In this document: one piece after another, positions 10,801-22,847 of the stretch | Layout: every line of letters begins with the position of its first letter | Position numbering within the stretch: the first letter of the stretch is position 1 | From: Bilabrum cf. latius | Lineage: Eukaryota; Bigyra: Bicosoecida; Bigyra; Bicosoecida | Assembly (NCBI GenBank): GCA_965178125.1 | Contig: OZ237760.1 | Coordinates: 620,001 to 684,000 of the forward strand | Direction: 5' to 3' | DNA: 64,000 nucleotides | Notes under the pieces: generated by a model | The model's input: the letters and a program-made list of their open reading frames with translations, nothing else | Database searches by the model: none | Told to the model about the DNA's origin: nothing | Translations under genes and position numbers: made by a program

Positions 10801-12584
10801 GGCCCAGCCAGTGCACCCACATAAGCGAGCTCAAGCAGATCATGGTTGACAGGAATGGCCACCTCAGGAACGAGCAAAAGGCAAAGGAGCTGGCCGCGAA
10901 GGGCGATTCGGGCGGGCGCATGCGCGGCATGTACAAATAGGGTTCGGGCAAGAAGCGGAAGATGGCAGTCACGCGCACGAACATGGCCTCGGCGCTGTCG
11001 TTCAGCGTGACCGATGCAAACGTCCCGCTCCTGCAAGCGGCGAGCGGGGCGGGTTCGGGTGATGCAGAATCCAAACCGCTGGCAGGCAATGACATATTCG
11101 TGCAGCTGCAGGGTGGCACATCGGAAGCCGCAAGGCGGAACAACGCTGAGGTCCGCGCGCTCATGGGGCGCCTAGGAGGCACGTTGTTATCGAATGAGAG
11201 AAATGCTCGGTACGTGGTGATCGTCGATTCCAAGGACGCTGGCGCAGCCTCCATTCTTTCGTCCGCGAAGCGGTTGTACTCGAACGCACAAGCCAAAGCA
11301 TCCGCCAAGCGAGTGTCCGCTATGCGGTGGAAAAACCCGAAAAGGCAGGAAGAAGACCTCCGCAAAGCCGACAGGATCGAGGAGGAGGTGTGCAACCGCG
11401 ACTTTGTGCTGCTCGAGTGGCTGCGTGCCTGCGACAGGGCCGGGCACGTTGTGCCGATCCGCTGGGAGCACGTCATTGTGCCCAGCTTCCAAACTCGCCA
11501 GGAGCTGACCAGGATCAGCGACCAGTTCCACGACTACTACGAAGAGGACGCCACGAAGCAATCACTGGAGCGGTCCCTCGCAGAGGTGGAGCGGCAGGTA
11601 CAGGCGCTGGTTCGGGCTGGCGCAAGGGGGAGCTCGGGTGCTTCCGCAGCCAAGAAGCGTCGAATTGACACATCAGCGGGCGCAGGTGCTGATCTGAGCC
11701 AGCTGGCGCTGTTGCACGGCAGCGAGAGGGAGAGGGAGGACGGTCGTGCTGCATCTCGCGAGGAGCGATTCGACGTGGCTCTGCATGGCATGCTTGCGCA
11801 GCTGATGTAGGACGATCTGGATGGCGAGGGCGGTTCGCAGGACGGCGCGAGCCCGTTCGGCGACTTGGGGTTCCTTACGCAGGGTGAAGCTGGCATGTTC
11901 ATGATGTGGGTGCCTACTTCGTGGGCGTTGATCAACCGCCTCGGGGCGGCATCTGGCAGCTCTGCACCTTCGAAAGCTGCGGCCCGTGGTAGGAGCAAGC
12001 GGGCCAAGGGCGAGCATGCAGGGCCACAGACAGCTGCCGCAGTGCCGAGACGCCTCGTTGTATGGTTCGATGGCAGGCAGCGCGGCACAGTCATAGGCGG
12101 TTCCGACATAAAAGCTGTCCCTGGGTCGAGTTCGGGAAGGGCACTTGCGCTGCGGGAGACATACCTCGCGTAGATCGACTGCGCGTGCATGTGGCTGCAG
12201 AGCCGGGGCGCTGCCATTGCCGGCAGTCGGGAGGACGAGGACGTCCTGGTCGAGGTGCACGGAAGTGGCCCTCCTGGTCCTGACTTTGTGGCGCTTCCAG
12301 GGCGGGCTGTGGTAGGCATGGAGTGGGTGGAGGCTTGCAAGAAGCATGGTACTGCAGTGGATCCGAGTCAGTTCCAAATCTGGTCGCCACAGGACAGCCC
12401 TGCTGGAGGCATTGGAGGAGCACCCATGGAAGATGACTTTGGTATGCCCGCTATCGGCCGAGGCGGATCGAAGGGGCAAGCTCCCATGCAGGGCGCTGCT
12501 CGCAACTCTGGTACGCCAGGTGTTGCCGCAGTGCAGAGGCGGGCACGCAAGGGTAAGAAGAGGTTTACCCGCAAGAGGGGCTAA
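7818..12584 (+). CDS. LIG4: DNA ligase IV, greatly enlarged, with BRCT domains
   Basis: One 1,588-aa frame from ATG 7818 to TAA 12582-12584, with eight in-frame TAG codons (8157, 8424, 9099, 9510, 10446, 10938, 11808, 12171). The N-terminal DNA-binding domain is recognisable (FSVFCIRLERI, YIRLLLPQES, MKEKSLAAAF). The adenylation motif KLDG is at residue ~374 (8937), with the Lys that carries AMP. EGIMLKR and KWQKLKPEY (motifs IV and V) are near residues 780-805, and GRVGTGYTFDEL is in the OB fold. Two BRCT-like regions follow (about 1,090-1,160 and 1,370-1,515), as in ligase IV rather than ligase I or III. The enzyme seals breaks in non-homologous end joining, normally with XRCC4. Human LIG4 is about 900 aa; the extra length comes from Ser/Gly/Ala and acidic insertions within the catalytic core and between BRCTs. 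It is convergent with sulfite oxidase. Confidence 0.95.
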
Positions 12585-12712
12585 GTATGAATGCCAAGCA
12601 GGGCAGGCCTAGTAAGTTGGCGCCGGAGCACCCGATTCTGATGCAGTTGCTACGAAAGTATCCATTTTTTGTTCACACAACTTCAAACTCTGCAACAGCC
12701 TACTACAGGAGG

Positions 12713-14677
12713 TCAGGTCCTCCCCGCGGCACCCATCGGCACCTTCGGAACTGCCGACTTTTCAGCACTCTCCTTGCCATTCTGCCCACTCGTCGCCACC
12801 GTACCCAGCGCCACCGGGTCCTCGTAATCCTCCTCCCTCGCGACCTTGACCTTCCTCCTTCCCCAGCTGGTGTTGAGCAGCCCCCTGGGGTTCCAGATGT
12901 GCATGCAGCTCTCCGGCTAGACCTGGTACTGATCGTCGACCGCCCTGCACACGATCTCCACGTCTGCCTCCTTGGGCGCGGCGGCACCCTTGCCGCCCTT
13001 ACGCGCCTGCTCCAGCTTTGCCTGAGGTACGGGTACCTCGGCGCTCCACAGGGTCCACGTCCAGTCCCTGCCTCTCTTCGCCTGGTGCGCCGCGTCGGCT
13101 GGCTTTTCCTCCAGCTCAGCCTCCGTCCAGGTGTCGCCTCCGTCGGCAGACACGTCCACGCGCACGATCTTGCGGCCTCCGCCACTGTAGGCGTACCCTC
13201 GCACAGGCACGCCATCCACCTCGACCTCCCCCAGCGGCAGCACCGCACCCTCCTTCGGCTCGCACACCTGCCCCTAGATCGGCAGGTCCTGGATCGACGC
13301 GGCGGTTTCGTAAGGAAGCTTGGAGGGGTCCGCAGAGGGCGAGAATGACTTATAGTCGTGCTGCTGCCAGTGGGAGGGGCTTTCCTCCTCTGCCAGCACG
13401 ATCCGGTTGAGCCATTTTACCTGCCTGGCACCCACTACCCCGGGTGCAATCAGCCGCAGGGGATATCCGTGGTCTGCGGGGAGCTCTTCGTCGTTCATGG
13501 AGTGCGCGATGATGACGTCAGCGGACGACTGGAGCGCCTTGTGGGCCGGGACAGAGGCCCCGTAGCACTTCCCCGTGATGTCGCAATCAGCGCCCTCCGC
13601 CTGCACGTGAAGCACCCGCCCTAGTTCCGGGTTAGCGCCCCCCTGCATGATGCCGTCCGGGTCCACCCCCGCGTCTTTGAGAAGGTCCCTGAGCCTGACC
13701 CCCGTCCACCTCGCCGTGCCGATAGCCCCGTCCCTCCAAGAGAGCCCCCGGACCTGCCTTGCCTCACTCATCTGCTGCCTGCGGTTACCGGCGCACTGGA
13801 GGGTCACGGGGACCGTGACCTGCGGCAGCCGGTGCTTCAGGTCGTCCACCGTGTATGCAACCCGCTTGCCTCCGAGGCCCAGCCCGCTCACTTCGAGCCT
13901 GAAGCGGCCCGACTCGACGTCTTTCGCTGGAATGTGGGGAACAGCCAGGTGGTTTCTCTTGTAGTGAAGATCGTTTGGCGTGTAGAAGTGCGATGTCAGC
14001 AGCTGGGGGTTGGTCTCGGCATTGAACGGCTGGCTCGAGTTGATGTCGAGGCCCATGCCAGCCAACGGCCGGTCGGGCTCGTGCGCGAACGGGTCGCTAT
14101 CCTCCATCTATTTCTTTGGTTGCTTTCTGGGCTTGGCGGCTAACGGGACGTCTTCTGGGTGCAAGTTGCCAATGCGAAATGTCTCGAGAAGCGAGCGAAC
14201 GCTCTGGCTGTCCTTGTGTATGGCAAACACTTTCCAGAACGGTTCCACGGACCCGCCTGCCGCCATCATAATCTTATCTTTTCCTCCTGGGTGGCTGTCT
14301 ACAAAGTTTGTCACGTCATACACGCCATGTCTGTATATGACCCAGATACCGCCGGTTTCCTTCGACACGTGAGACTTAACTTCTTCTAGCCGAAGAGTGG
14401 GCAAGCCCGCGGTAGGTTCCCCGAGTACGATCCCACCATTGCGTGTATCATGCGATTCAACAGCCTCTGCATCATGCTAGCAACGCAACTGATACGTTCC
14501 GGCGCAGGCTGCGGCTAAAGAAGCGGCTGTTGCTGCAGCCCAGCCAAACGACGAACCGTCGAATCTTCGCCGCCCTTCCGTAACTTCCAACGCACCTAAT
14601 CGGCTACTAGTGGCCAAGCACGCTGCATTTCGGCACGCAAAGGCTATTCGCCAACTTCTCCGGCCTGCCTGACGCAT
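12713..14677 (-). CDS. SUOX: Sulfite oxidase (cytochrome b5, molybdopterin and dimerisation domains)
   Basis: Single exon, 654 aa, ATG at 14677, TGA at 12713-12715, with in-frame TAG at 14477, 14108, 13274 and 12917. An Arg/Ala-rich start with a hydrophobic segment (residues ~46-62) resembles a mitochondrial targeting and sorting sequence. Residues ~92-185 are a cytochrome b5 domain (VYDVTNFVDSHPGG, heme His). The Moco domain follows, with the pterin Cys in TLQCAGNRR at residue ~295 and RWTGVRLRDLL. The dimerisation domain contains YAYSGGGRKIVRVDVS and IWNPRGLLNTSW. TAG falls exactly where animal SUOX has Gln in 'LPVQSAI' (here LPI-TAG-GQM) and 'YNVQPD' (here YQV-TAG-PES). The enzyme oxidises sulfite to sulfate in the mitochondrial intermembrane space, passing electrons to cytochrome c. 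A ~45-residue tail after the conserved end is unusual. Confidence 0.96.
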
Positions 14678-14825
14678 CGAAAGGCTTGTTGAGCTCGCTT
14701 TGTCCTGGTGCAGCTGACCGCTGATGTTAGTTCCGCAACCGTCGCGCGCGGCGCCCCAGCAGAAAAGTGCACGCTACGCTTTCATTGCACTTGCCTGATT
14801 CCGGCCATCGCGGCCGAGCAAAAAC

Positions 14826-17800
14826 ATGCAGCAGAGTGATAAACTATCTCTTTAGGTTTCGCGTTGGGATCCAGGTCGCCGAAGGCTTCGTTGCTTCGAA
14901 TGTAGTTAGCAGTAGAGGCACGACTTCTGGGCATCTTGGCGACGGTTCAGGCTACTAATAGCCCTATCTGCCCTCGTTGTAGCCGCCAGGATCAGTTTTG
15001 TTCATATTATGCATAGCAGGCATGCTAGACTTCGCTATGAGACTTCGCTGGAATTTGATAAGGATTCCTAGTAGAAGCTGATGTACGGCAGACCAGCAGA
15101 ATTTACGCTTGATGATGGGCACGTTTCGCCGCCTTGGATTGATGATATGCCTGCCGCCGGATAGCTTTACTTACACGACCATGCTCGCCTGCTGGAAAGG
15201 GAGACTGGCGATTCGGCTGGCGAAGAGTCTGAACGATAGTTGCACCCCACTGAATACGACGAGGTCTTTGAGGGCAGTGGCAAGAAAAAGAAGCCAAAGT
15301 CCGACCCAAAGGACGATTTTACTATTCGAATCATGCTATGGGTTACATTGCCAGTGTCCATCTTGATGTGCCTCGCGCTGATGGCAAACTACATTACCGA
15401 CAAGCAGCGTCGTAGGCACCCTGCCTCGCTCGTCTTGGGTCGCTCCATCTACGATGCGATATGCTGCCTCGTTCTGCTCAGCTCCATGATCGTGCTGGAC
15501 AAGGACTCTAAGAAGGACGGCGGCTCGGACGCTGGCAGCGGCGAGGAGGACCTGTGCAGGCCTTTCAGCTTCTTTGTGGAGTTTGCTGCCCTGGGCGCGG
15601 AATTTTACGTCCTCATGCTGTCTCTTGATTTCATGATCGCGGTGAGCAACCCCTTCACGAACTTTCGCCAGAACAGGGGCCGCTACCACTTGGGCGTGGG
15701 CGTCTGCTCCGCCTCCATGTCGCTCGCCATGGTGATGATCGAAGGGGGCTACAAGAAGGGGGAGCCCTCCTTCTGGGGCGAAGACAAGGTCCTTGGGATC
15801 TGCTGGATTCGGAGAGACAACGGGGACACGGATCCCACCAACGTGCTGACCTTCTTCGTGGCCCCCATGTGCTTCGTGTTCGTGGTGGCGCTGTACGCAG
15901 TCATGTTCGCCAACCAGCGGCTCGGACAGGGGCTGCCAGCCACGCTGCAGACCCGGCTGTCGGTGTTTAGGACGCACATTGCATTTGTGGGCAGCTATGT
16001 CGTGTACTGGTTCATCTTTGCGGCCGCGTACATCGCCAGTTTGACTGAGAGCAAGAAGGACGGGAGCAGGGACACCCAGGGTGTGGGCATCGCGGTGCTG
16101 CTCGCGATCGCCGTGGGCTCCAGAGGAATCGTGACTGGGCTCGTGTGGTTTGCATCCAGGAATGCCATTTCCTGCTTGTGTGCAGGAAAGCAGGACGGCA
16201 GTGGCGGCTCCAGCAGGCGGCGGACGGGCAGGGCTAACGACCTGAACGTCGCCTTGAGGAAAGAGATCCTCTTCTACACTACCTTTGGGATCCGCAAGTC
16301 GGTCAAGTATGCCGGCAGGTTTCCGAAGTGCGACCGGACGGGCGGCGTGAACCCGAACTCTGCCACTGCGAGGCGGGAGGGGCTGGGTAAGGTGGGTATC
16401 CACTACAACCGCATACTGCTCACGCGCGAGTTCGAGGCGGGCAGCTGGACCCGGCAGAGGAGAGGGGCTGGCGATCATGGGCGCAGGGGGGCCGGGCGTG
16501 GCAGAGGCAGGGCAGGCAGAGGCGAAGATGGGGGCTCGGCAAGCAGTGCAGCCACGGCTGTGCCCAAGATTGAGGCCAGGGGAGAGACTGCGCGGGTGAC
16601 CGGGGGCTCGTCCGCCTCCGGTGCTCGCGGTGGGGCGGATCGCCAGGCCACGCTCCGGGCAGTCAGGGTGTCGGAGTCACACGGCGGCATCGGACAGCTG
16701 GTGAGGCGCGGGAGCGGCACGGTATCTGGGAGCTACGTGCCGCCGGCCATGGGAGGGACCTCAGAGCTTAGCAATGAACATGATATTGGAGCAGGTGCCG
16801 GGCAGGGCAATGGTACAGGTAGAGCGGGACGAGGCGCGAGATCTTCCGCCATTGCGTACATACAGCAGGGGCCGCGAAGCCGCAGGCGTCGTCAGGCGCG
16901 CGGCGTGGCCAAGCTGGCTGGCGCAGCGGTCCGGGCGGGGCAGCACGTCGCCAAGACGATCGGCTCCCAGATGGGCTCTATGCGGTCAGCAGCCGGGGCT
17001 CCAACGCGGACGGACTCCGGCACTTTCTCGCTGGAACAGAAGCGGGGGGAGTACCAACCGACTAGAGGAGCCTAGAACGGCCAGTCTCAGGCTCGCAGCT
17101 TGGCTGTGCCCGACAAGAAGCGGGCCTAGACGGTGGGTGTTGGCCAGTCTCGCCGAATCACCGCCATCTCTCTCCCACGGATGAGCCACGAGTACAACTA
17201 GAGCCATGACGGCGGCGGCGGATCTCCCCACCTTGGCGTGGTGGGTGGTATGGAGGGCGCGGAGCCTGAGCTGGGTCTGGTGGGCAGCGGCGTCGGCGCC
17301 TCTCCATCGAGGGGCGGTCGCAACGCATCGATCGGATTCGCGGCGGAAAGCGCACGCAGGGCACGTGAAAGTGGCCTTCCCCCGGGGATGCAACGGTCGG
17401 TGACGGAGATGGGGCACCTACGGGGCCGCACGTCCATGCCTGCCGCAGCGAAGCGCGACAGGCGAACCTCTGGTGAATCGAGCGAGAGCGATTTTGTGGC
17501 TGGGCTGGGCAACCAAGAAGAGCTTCGGCAGGAGCAGGAGCGGGAGGAGAAGGCTGCGATGGCCGGCGCTGCCGACATTCCCATCGCGTTGGTGAGCGGT
17601 GCCGGCGGAAGGGGCCAGAGCGGGGCCGGTGGCAGCACGCCGACTGGCGTGGCAGGTGCGCTCAATGCCGCTCTTGGGCTCGGAATCAACACGCAGGCGC
17701 AGCAGCAGGGCGCCGACATTTCTGCGCTGGTGAATCCCGACGGGGCTCGCTCTGACGTGGAAGTGACGTCATCGTCCGACTCGAGCGACGGGAGCTCAGC

Positions 17801-20800
17801 GTCAACTGGATCTACTGGAAGCGGTAGCCAGTCTGGGTCCGAGTCGGTGTCGGGAACCGTCCGAAGTGTGAGGACAGGGACGACCGGCGGCGACGCCGTG
17901 GATGCGAGCAGCAGCGCGGCCGGTGCGACAGGTCAAGACCACTCTATTCTTCGGCCAGCGCCTGGCGATGATAGCAACAACGGAGCAGCGGGTCGTCACG
18001 CCAATACGCCGGAGGGCAGCGAGGCCGGGAGCCGGCTAGCGTCCATCGGAGCCTCCGACGACAGCGAGAACGACGAGGGGATCGAGGGTGGGATGGCTGC
18101 CCCACGGTCCCGGTCGCGGGGGCCTCCGATCGCGGTTGCCACAGCGGTGGCCATTCCCGTGACTGGGGGTTCGGGCGGGTCTGGCACTGGCTTGGACGCG
18201 CAGCTAGACTCCGAGATGGACGCGATCCAGAGACAGCAGCAGCTGCAGCGCGCCAGTCACCACGATCGCAGCTCTCTGCCGCCGCTGACCGCGTCTGCTA
18301 CCAACTCGCACACAATGCGGTCCGTTCCGGCAGATTCGCTTCACAGCCTCAACGCCGGGGAGCCCTTGCGGATCAAGACCACGGGTGGGCGCGAAAGCGG
18401 CGACCGAGTGGATGCAGACAGCAGCGGTCACGCCACCCCTGACATGTTCTCGCGGATGTCACCCGCCCCGGGCAATTTGAAGATCGAAGATGCCTGGGAT
18501 ACAACGCACGGGGTCGCCGACCTGCACCCACCAATGGGCACCAATTTGGACGCTGCCTAGGCGCAGGAGCTGCGGGCTGGCTTGCTGGGCACGGGCGCGG
18601 GAGTGCACACTGGTATCGCATCCAGGCTTGCCCTGCATCACCACAGGCTGCAAGCGCAGGCCAGGGAGGGCGACGGGACCGGATCCTCCTCGCACGCGCG
18701 GGGGTCCTCTCCGGGGAACACATCGAACGAGGGGAAGGCGGCAGCGGATGGCACCACGACGTCCTTGAGCTCGAAGCACCACCACCACCACCATCACAGA
18801 AGGGGCAGCCACCATCGGCACCATCGGCACCATCGCCACGGCCACCACCGGAGCCACGGTCACGGTCACCACGACAAGAACGACGTGCGGACCAGGTACT
18901 CCCGCATGTACGGCGGGTACGGCCCCGGGCATTTTATTGGTGGATTCGGCGGGGAGCAGACGCATAACGACCTGATGCTGTTCGCCAAGCAGTGGGACCG
19001 CATTCGCAAGTGGATGTCGCTGGAGGAGCGCTGGCAGCACTCGGAGAAAAAGAGGCAGCACCGCCTCAGGAAGCTGAGAGACGCACCAGTGGAGGACAGC
19101 GAGGCGCAGACCCGGCTGCGGGAGCTGGTTGCACCCCATCCTAGGCCCATGCCCGGCTCTAACCCCACCTCGGCTGCCCCATACGAGCACACAACTCTGC
19201 CAGCGATGTCTAAGGGCGCCGGCAGCTTCTGGGAGAGCTGTCTAGAAGACACAATCTTCGGGGAGGTGCTGCAGTACCTGACCTGCGGGAACCTATTTGG
19301 GTGCGACAACGAGCAGGCGTTTGTTTTTAGAGACTACGAGCCGCACATTTTCAAGAGGATTCGGGAGCAGGATGGCATCGAGTAGAACGCATACGAGAGC
19401 GCGTTAGGAGAGACCCGTCGCGAGAAGTTCAGCGAGGGCGCAAGCGGAGCATTCCTGTATTTCAGCGGCGACGAGCGGTTCATCGTGAAGACGATGCAGA
19501 AGGAGGAGTGCGACCAGCTGCTGGCGATGCTTTCGGACTACCAGCAGCATCTCAAGGCGTACCCCGACAGCTTTCTGACTAGATTCTACGGATGCCACAG
19601 CCTTCGGATGTACGGGCACGTCATGTACTTTGTCGTGATGGGCAACGTCTTCATCACGCAAGGGAAGACCATCCACGAGAGGTTTGACCTGAAGGGTTCC
19701 TGGGTCAACCGGCACAGGCAGCCTGTGGAGAAGGGCAAGCAGATGGAATGCAGGTACTGCAACCAGAAATTCGTGGTGGGGGACAAGCGCGAGGACGGCA
19801 TGTGCACGGCGAGACCGAACCGCAACCACGAGCCCAACAACGTCAGCAAGGACAACGACCTGAATTTCAAGCTGAGGCTGGACCACGCAACCACGAGGGC
19901 TGTCGGCGACACCATCATCGCGGACACCAATTTCCTTCGCGACCACGGCATCATGGACTATAGCCTTCTGCTGGGCATTCACCGCGAAACGTATCACCTG
20001 ATGGTGGAGAACAACGACGAGAACGGCGATGGTCTCGTCTCTGGCGGCGGTGCCTCTTCAGAGCTCTCTGCAAAGCGAGGAAGCGGGACAGGGGGCTCTC
20101 GCTCGCATCTCTCGAGGGATGGAGGGCACGGGAACGGGAACGGCCGTCCGCCGCGCATGGGCCGGCACCTCGCGACCACCAGTCATATTCGCGGCGTCGT
20201 GGCCGTGTCAACTGAGAGCAAGCTGGGCTAGTGGGCCACTGAGGACGCGTAGAAGGAGTACATCGGGGAGGAGGGAATGCCTGAGCCAAGGGCTGCTAGC
20301 CAGGGCGGTGGGGCCTCCGCGTATTCGGCGGGGGCAGGCAGCCGCAGTGGGATGGGGCAGCGGGGCGGGCACCGCGGCGGTTCGTTACCGACGGATGGTC
20401 TCCGCGGCGTAGAGGATACCCGCCACCACGGGCACCACGGGTCCATGCGCTCGCACGTCTCTAGCCTCCGTGGCGGGTCCATGACCCATAAACCGAGCCC
20501 GCTCCGATCTGCAGTCCTACCCAAGCGCGGTGAGGGGGGTGGGGACCAGGCCAGGTCCAGGCAGTCCCAGTCTCGCGATCGCTCCTCAAGGGCCGGTCAG
20601 TCGGCAGGCGGGGTGGGACTCGACAAGACTGCGTCAGGGGCGTTTCACGGCAGCAAGATAATGGATGCCGGGGGCCAGAGCAGGGGCGTGCTGCGTCGAC
20701 TGGACACGCCGAAACCGAGGGAGGAGGGCTATCGCGCTGAACGGCGCACTGGATCCGGCGGCAATCACCGGGATCGAGACATGACGCAGCGGCTGCGGCG

Positions 20801-22607
20801 AGCTCCCACTGAGGGCGGGCAAACCACCTGGGGCCTTCACGTCGGTACGCCCACGGAGAGAGGCAGCGGGGGCGGTGGCAGCGCCTGGGGCCTGGAGAAG
20901 CCCCCCACTCCAGCGGTAGGGCGGTCGTTGGACATCGGGCCAGACGCCGGACCTGGGCATGGCCTCGCAGATCAGGCGGACGCGGAGGAGGCCGAGCTGG
21001 AGGCCCTCCGGAAGGGGGGCCGGAACCGCGGGGGTGTCCAAACCGGCGGGAACAAGCAGCCTTCGGGTGCGATCAGGGTGTCTGGCGCCCAGCGGGACGC
21101 CGACGACATGGAGGACGTGCTGGGGCTCGCGGTGGGCGGGTTTGCGGGAGAGCTGCGGGACGAGCTGTGCGAGGGGCAAGGTCGGAATTCAGGCGATGAT
21201 GCGCCGCCTTCTTCGCCGCCGAGAGGGGGCGTGCAGGACGAGGAGACACTGGGCATGCTGGCAGGTCATGCTGTGTGGTCCGACGCCCGTGGCATGGCCG
21301 TTGTGGACGAGGAAGCAGCGCGGCGGCCGGACGACGGCGATCTGCCCGGAGGTGATGATGAGGGGCAGGGGGGCGACCTCGGCGTGGTGTTGCACTCGGC
21401 GTCGCACCGCAACAGCAAGTCCAAGAAGGGTCGCGATAGAGGTACCGAGGACGGCAAGGGCAGAGGCCGGGCGGCAGGCCCCGTGGCGCAGGTGGTCGGC
21501 CTCAGATAGGTACCCTCACGTGGCTCGCTTGCGCAGCAAGCACTGGGCATTGCTGCTGGCGGCGTGGGGAAAAGCGAAAGCCAGAATGGGGCCGGGAGCG
21601 GCAGCGGCCCGGCGGTCGCCCCAGCACCAGGCCTGCACGCGCCTCGCTTCTCGCGTGTCCGTTCAGTTTTGGGGCACGACACAATGATGTCAGGAAAGGC
21701 CAGCGAGGCGGGCGGCGGAGGGCCGTCTGCTGCAGCTGCATCGCGTACAGTGGATGGGCATTCGGAGGCCGGAAGGGGAAGGCTGCGGCACAGGCGCGCG
21801 CACCGGCACAAGGGTGGTGGAGGCGCAAGCAGCAGCGCGCTGGCGAAGGCAGCTGCTGCGGAGGAGGGCAGGGTCTCGAGCAAAGAGGCTGGTGCTGGGA
21901 CGGGCGGCATGGTGGAGTCGCAGTTCCGCAGTTTTTACGGCGGTCTCCGCGCTGCGATGGTAGAGTCGCCCGGCATCTACTACATGGGAGTCATCGACAT
22001 CCTGCAGGCGTTCACGCTCGAGAAGAGGATGGAGCGCTTCGTGAAGACATACTTCCTGTGCCAGGACCCGCTTGGGATCAGTGCGATCGAGCCGAGGCAG
22101 TACGCGAGCCGGTTCCGCCGCAGGGTTGTGTACTAGTGCCTGGACCACTACGTGCCCACGTCCGACCAGAAGGATCTGGACTTCGAGGACGAGGCCTTGG
22201 ACATGGAGGAAATGGAGGAAATGGGCTGCCTGCGCGGGTGGTTGCGGTGCGAGGGGGACGATCATGAGGACGAGGTGGAGCGGATTTGGTTGGAGAGGCT
22301 GGCAGATGAGCGGAGATAGGGTTAGCTACAGCGGGTGGCTGTGCTGCGGTCTGGACATGGGTCTGGGCCCGGCAGGACGGGGACGAGGAGGAGCTCTATG
22401 CACGGGTCTGGGTCCGCGTGGGGGGTGCAGCAACCGCCGGTGCTGGGGCGGTAGGCCACGGTATCTGCTTACGGACGGGCGCGGCTGCCATCGGCCGAAC
22501 ACGCCAAGGCTGGGCCTGTCGCAGTTCCTAGGTCGCACGCGCAGCACGGCAGAGCGACCGCAGCTCTGGATTCCGGCGACTTGAGCAAGCCCCTGCTGCG
22601 GGACTAA
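14826..22607 (+). CDS. GPCR-linked phosphatidylinositol phosphate kinase
   Basis: One 2,593-aa frame from ATG 14826 (in-frame TGA at 14796 just upstream) to TAA 22605-22607, crossing about 19 TAG codons. A hydrophobic segment near residues 37-60 precedes a seven-helix receptor-like region (about 160-460; IMLWVTLPVSILMCLALMAN, FYVLMLSLDFMIAV, VGSYVVYWFIFAAAYIA). About 850 low-complexity residues follow, including a His-rich tract (18777-18870). The PIP kinase starts near residue 1,465: FRDYEPHIFKRIRE, RFIVKTMQKEE (ATP Lys), HERFDLKGSWVNRH, GIMDYSLLLGIH. A ~650-residue insert separates these from the final lobe (YYMGVIDILQ). The GPCR-PIPK architecture is known from Dictyostelium RpkA and oomycetes. 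It should couple a plasma-membrane signal to PI(4,5)P2 or related lipid synthesis. Substrate specificity cannot be read from the sequence. Confidence 0.93.
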
Positions 22608-22750
22608 TTGTGCATACCCGAATCGCATGCTCCGTTTCAAAGTTAGTGTGGTTGTGCCCAAAATGTAGTAACGCGATGACACGAAAGGCATTCGGATCAC
22701 TGGCAAACCCGGGAACGTCATCGCTTCGCCTTGCCTACCAAAACTTTGCC

Positions 22751-22778
22751 CGAAAATCAAGATTCGTTCGTTCGTTCG
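22751..22778 (+). repeat. 28-bp motif, copy 1, upstream of Nudix gene
   Basis: An exact 28-bp sequence (CGAAAATCAAGATTCG followed by three TTCG units) that recurs at 53051-53078. It lies 70-97 bp upstream of the Nudix hydrolase ATG. A promoter or 5'-UTR element is one possibility. Confidence 0.7.
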
Positions 22779-22847
22779 CTGCTCTTGAAATAAGCGCTAC
22801 AACTACTTGGGGCGTCATATTGTCCTCTTTGACATCCTTAGGGCTCC

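Noticed and set aside
7818-12584. Splitting ligase IV into eight adjacent genes at TAG codons
   Set aside because: All pieces are in the same phase, form one known domain order, and none has its own promoter space or ATG context; TAG is sense here.
15336-16478. 380-aa minus-strand ORF opposite the GPCR-PIPK gene
   Set aside because: Antisense shadow of a receptor region with clear transmembrane coding on the plus strand; His/Gln/Arg-rich composition is a by-product of GC-rich codons.
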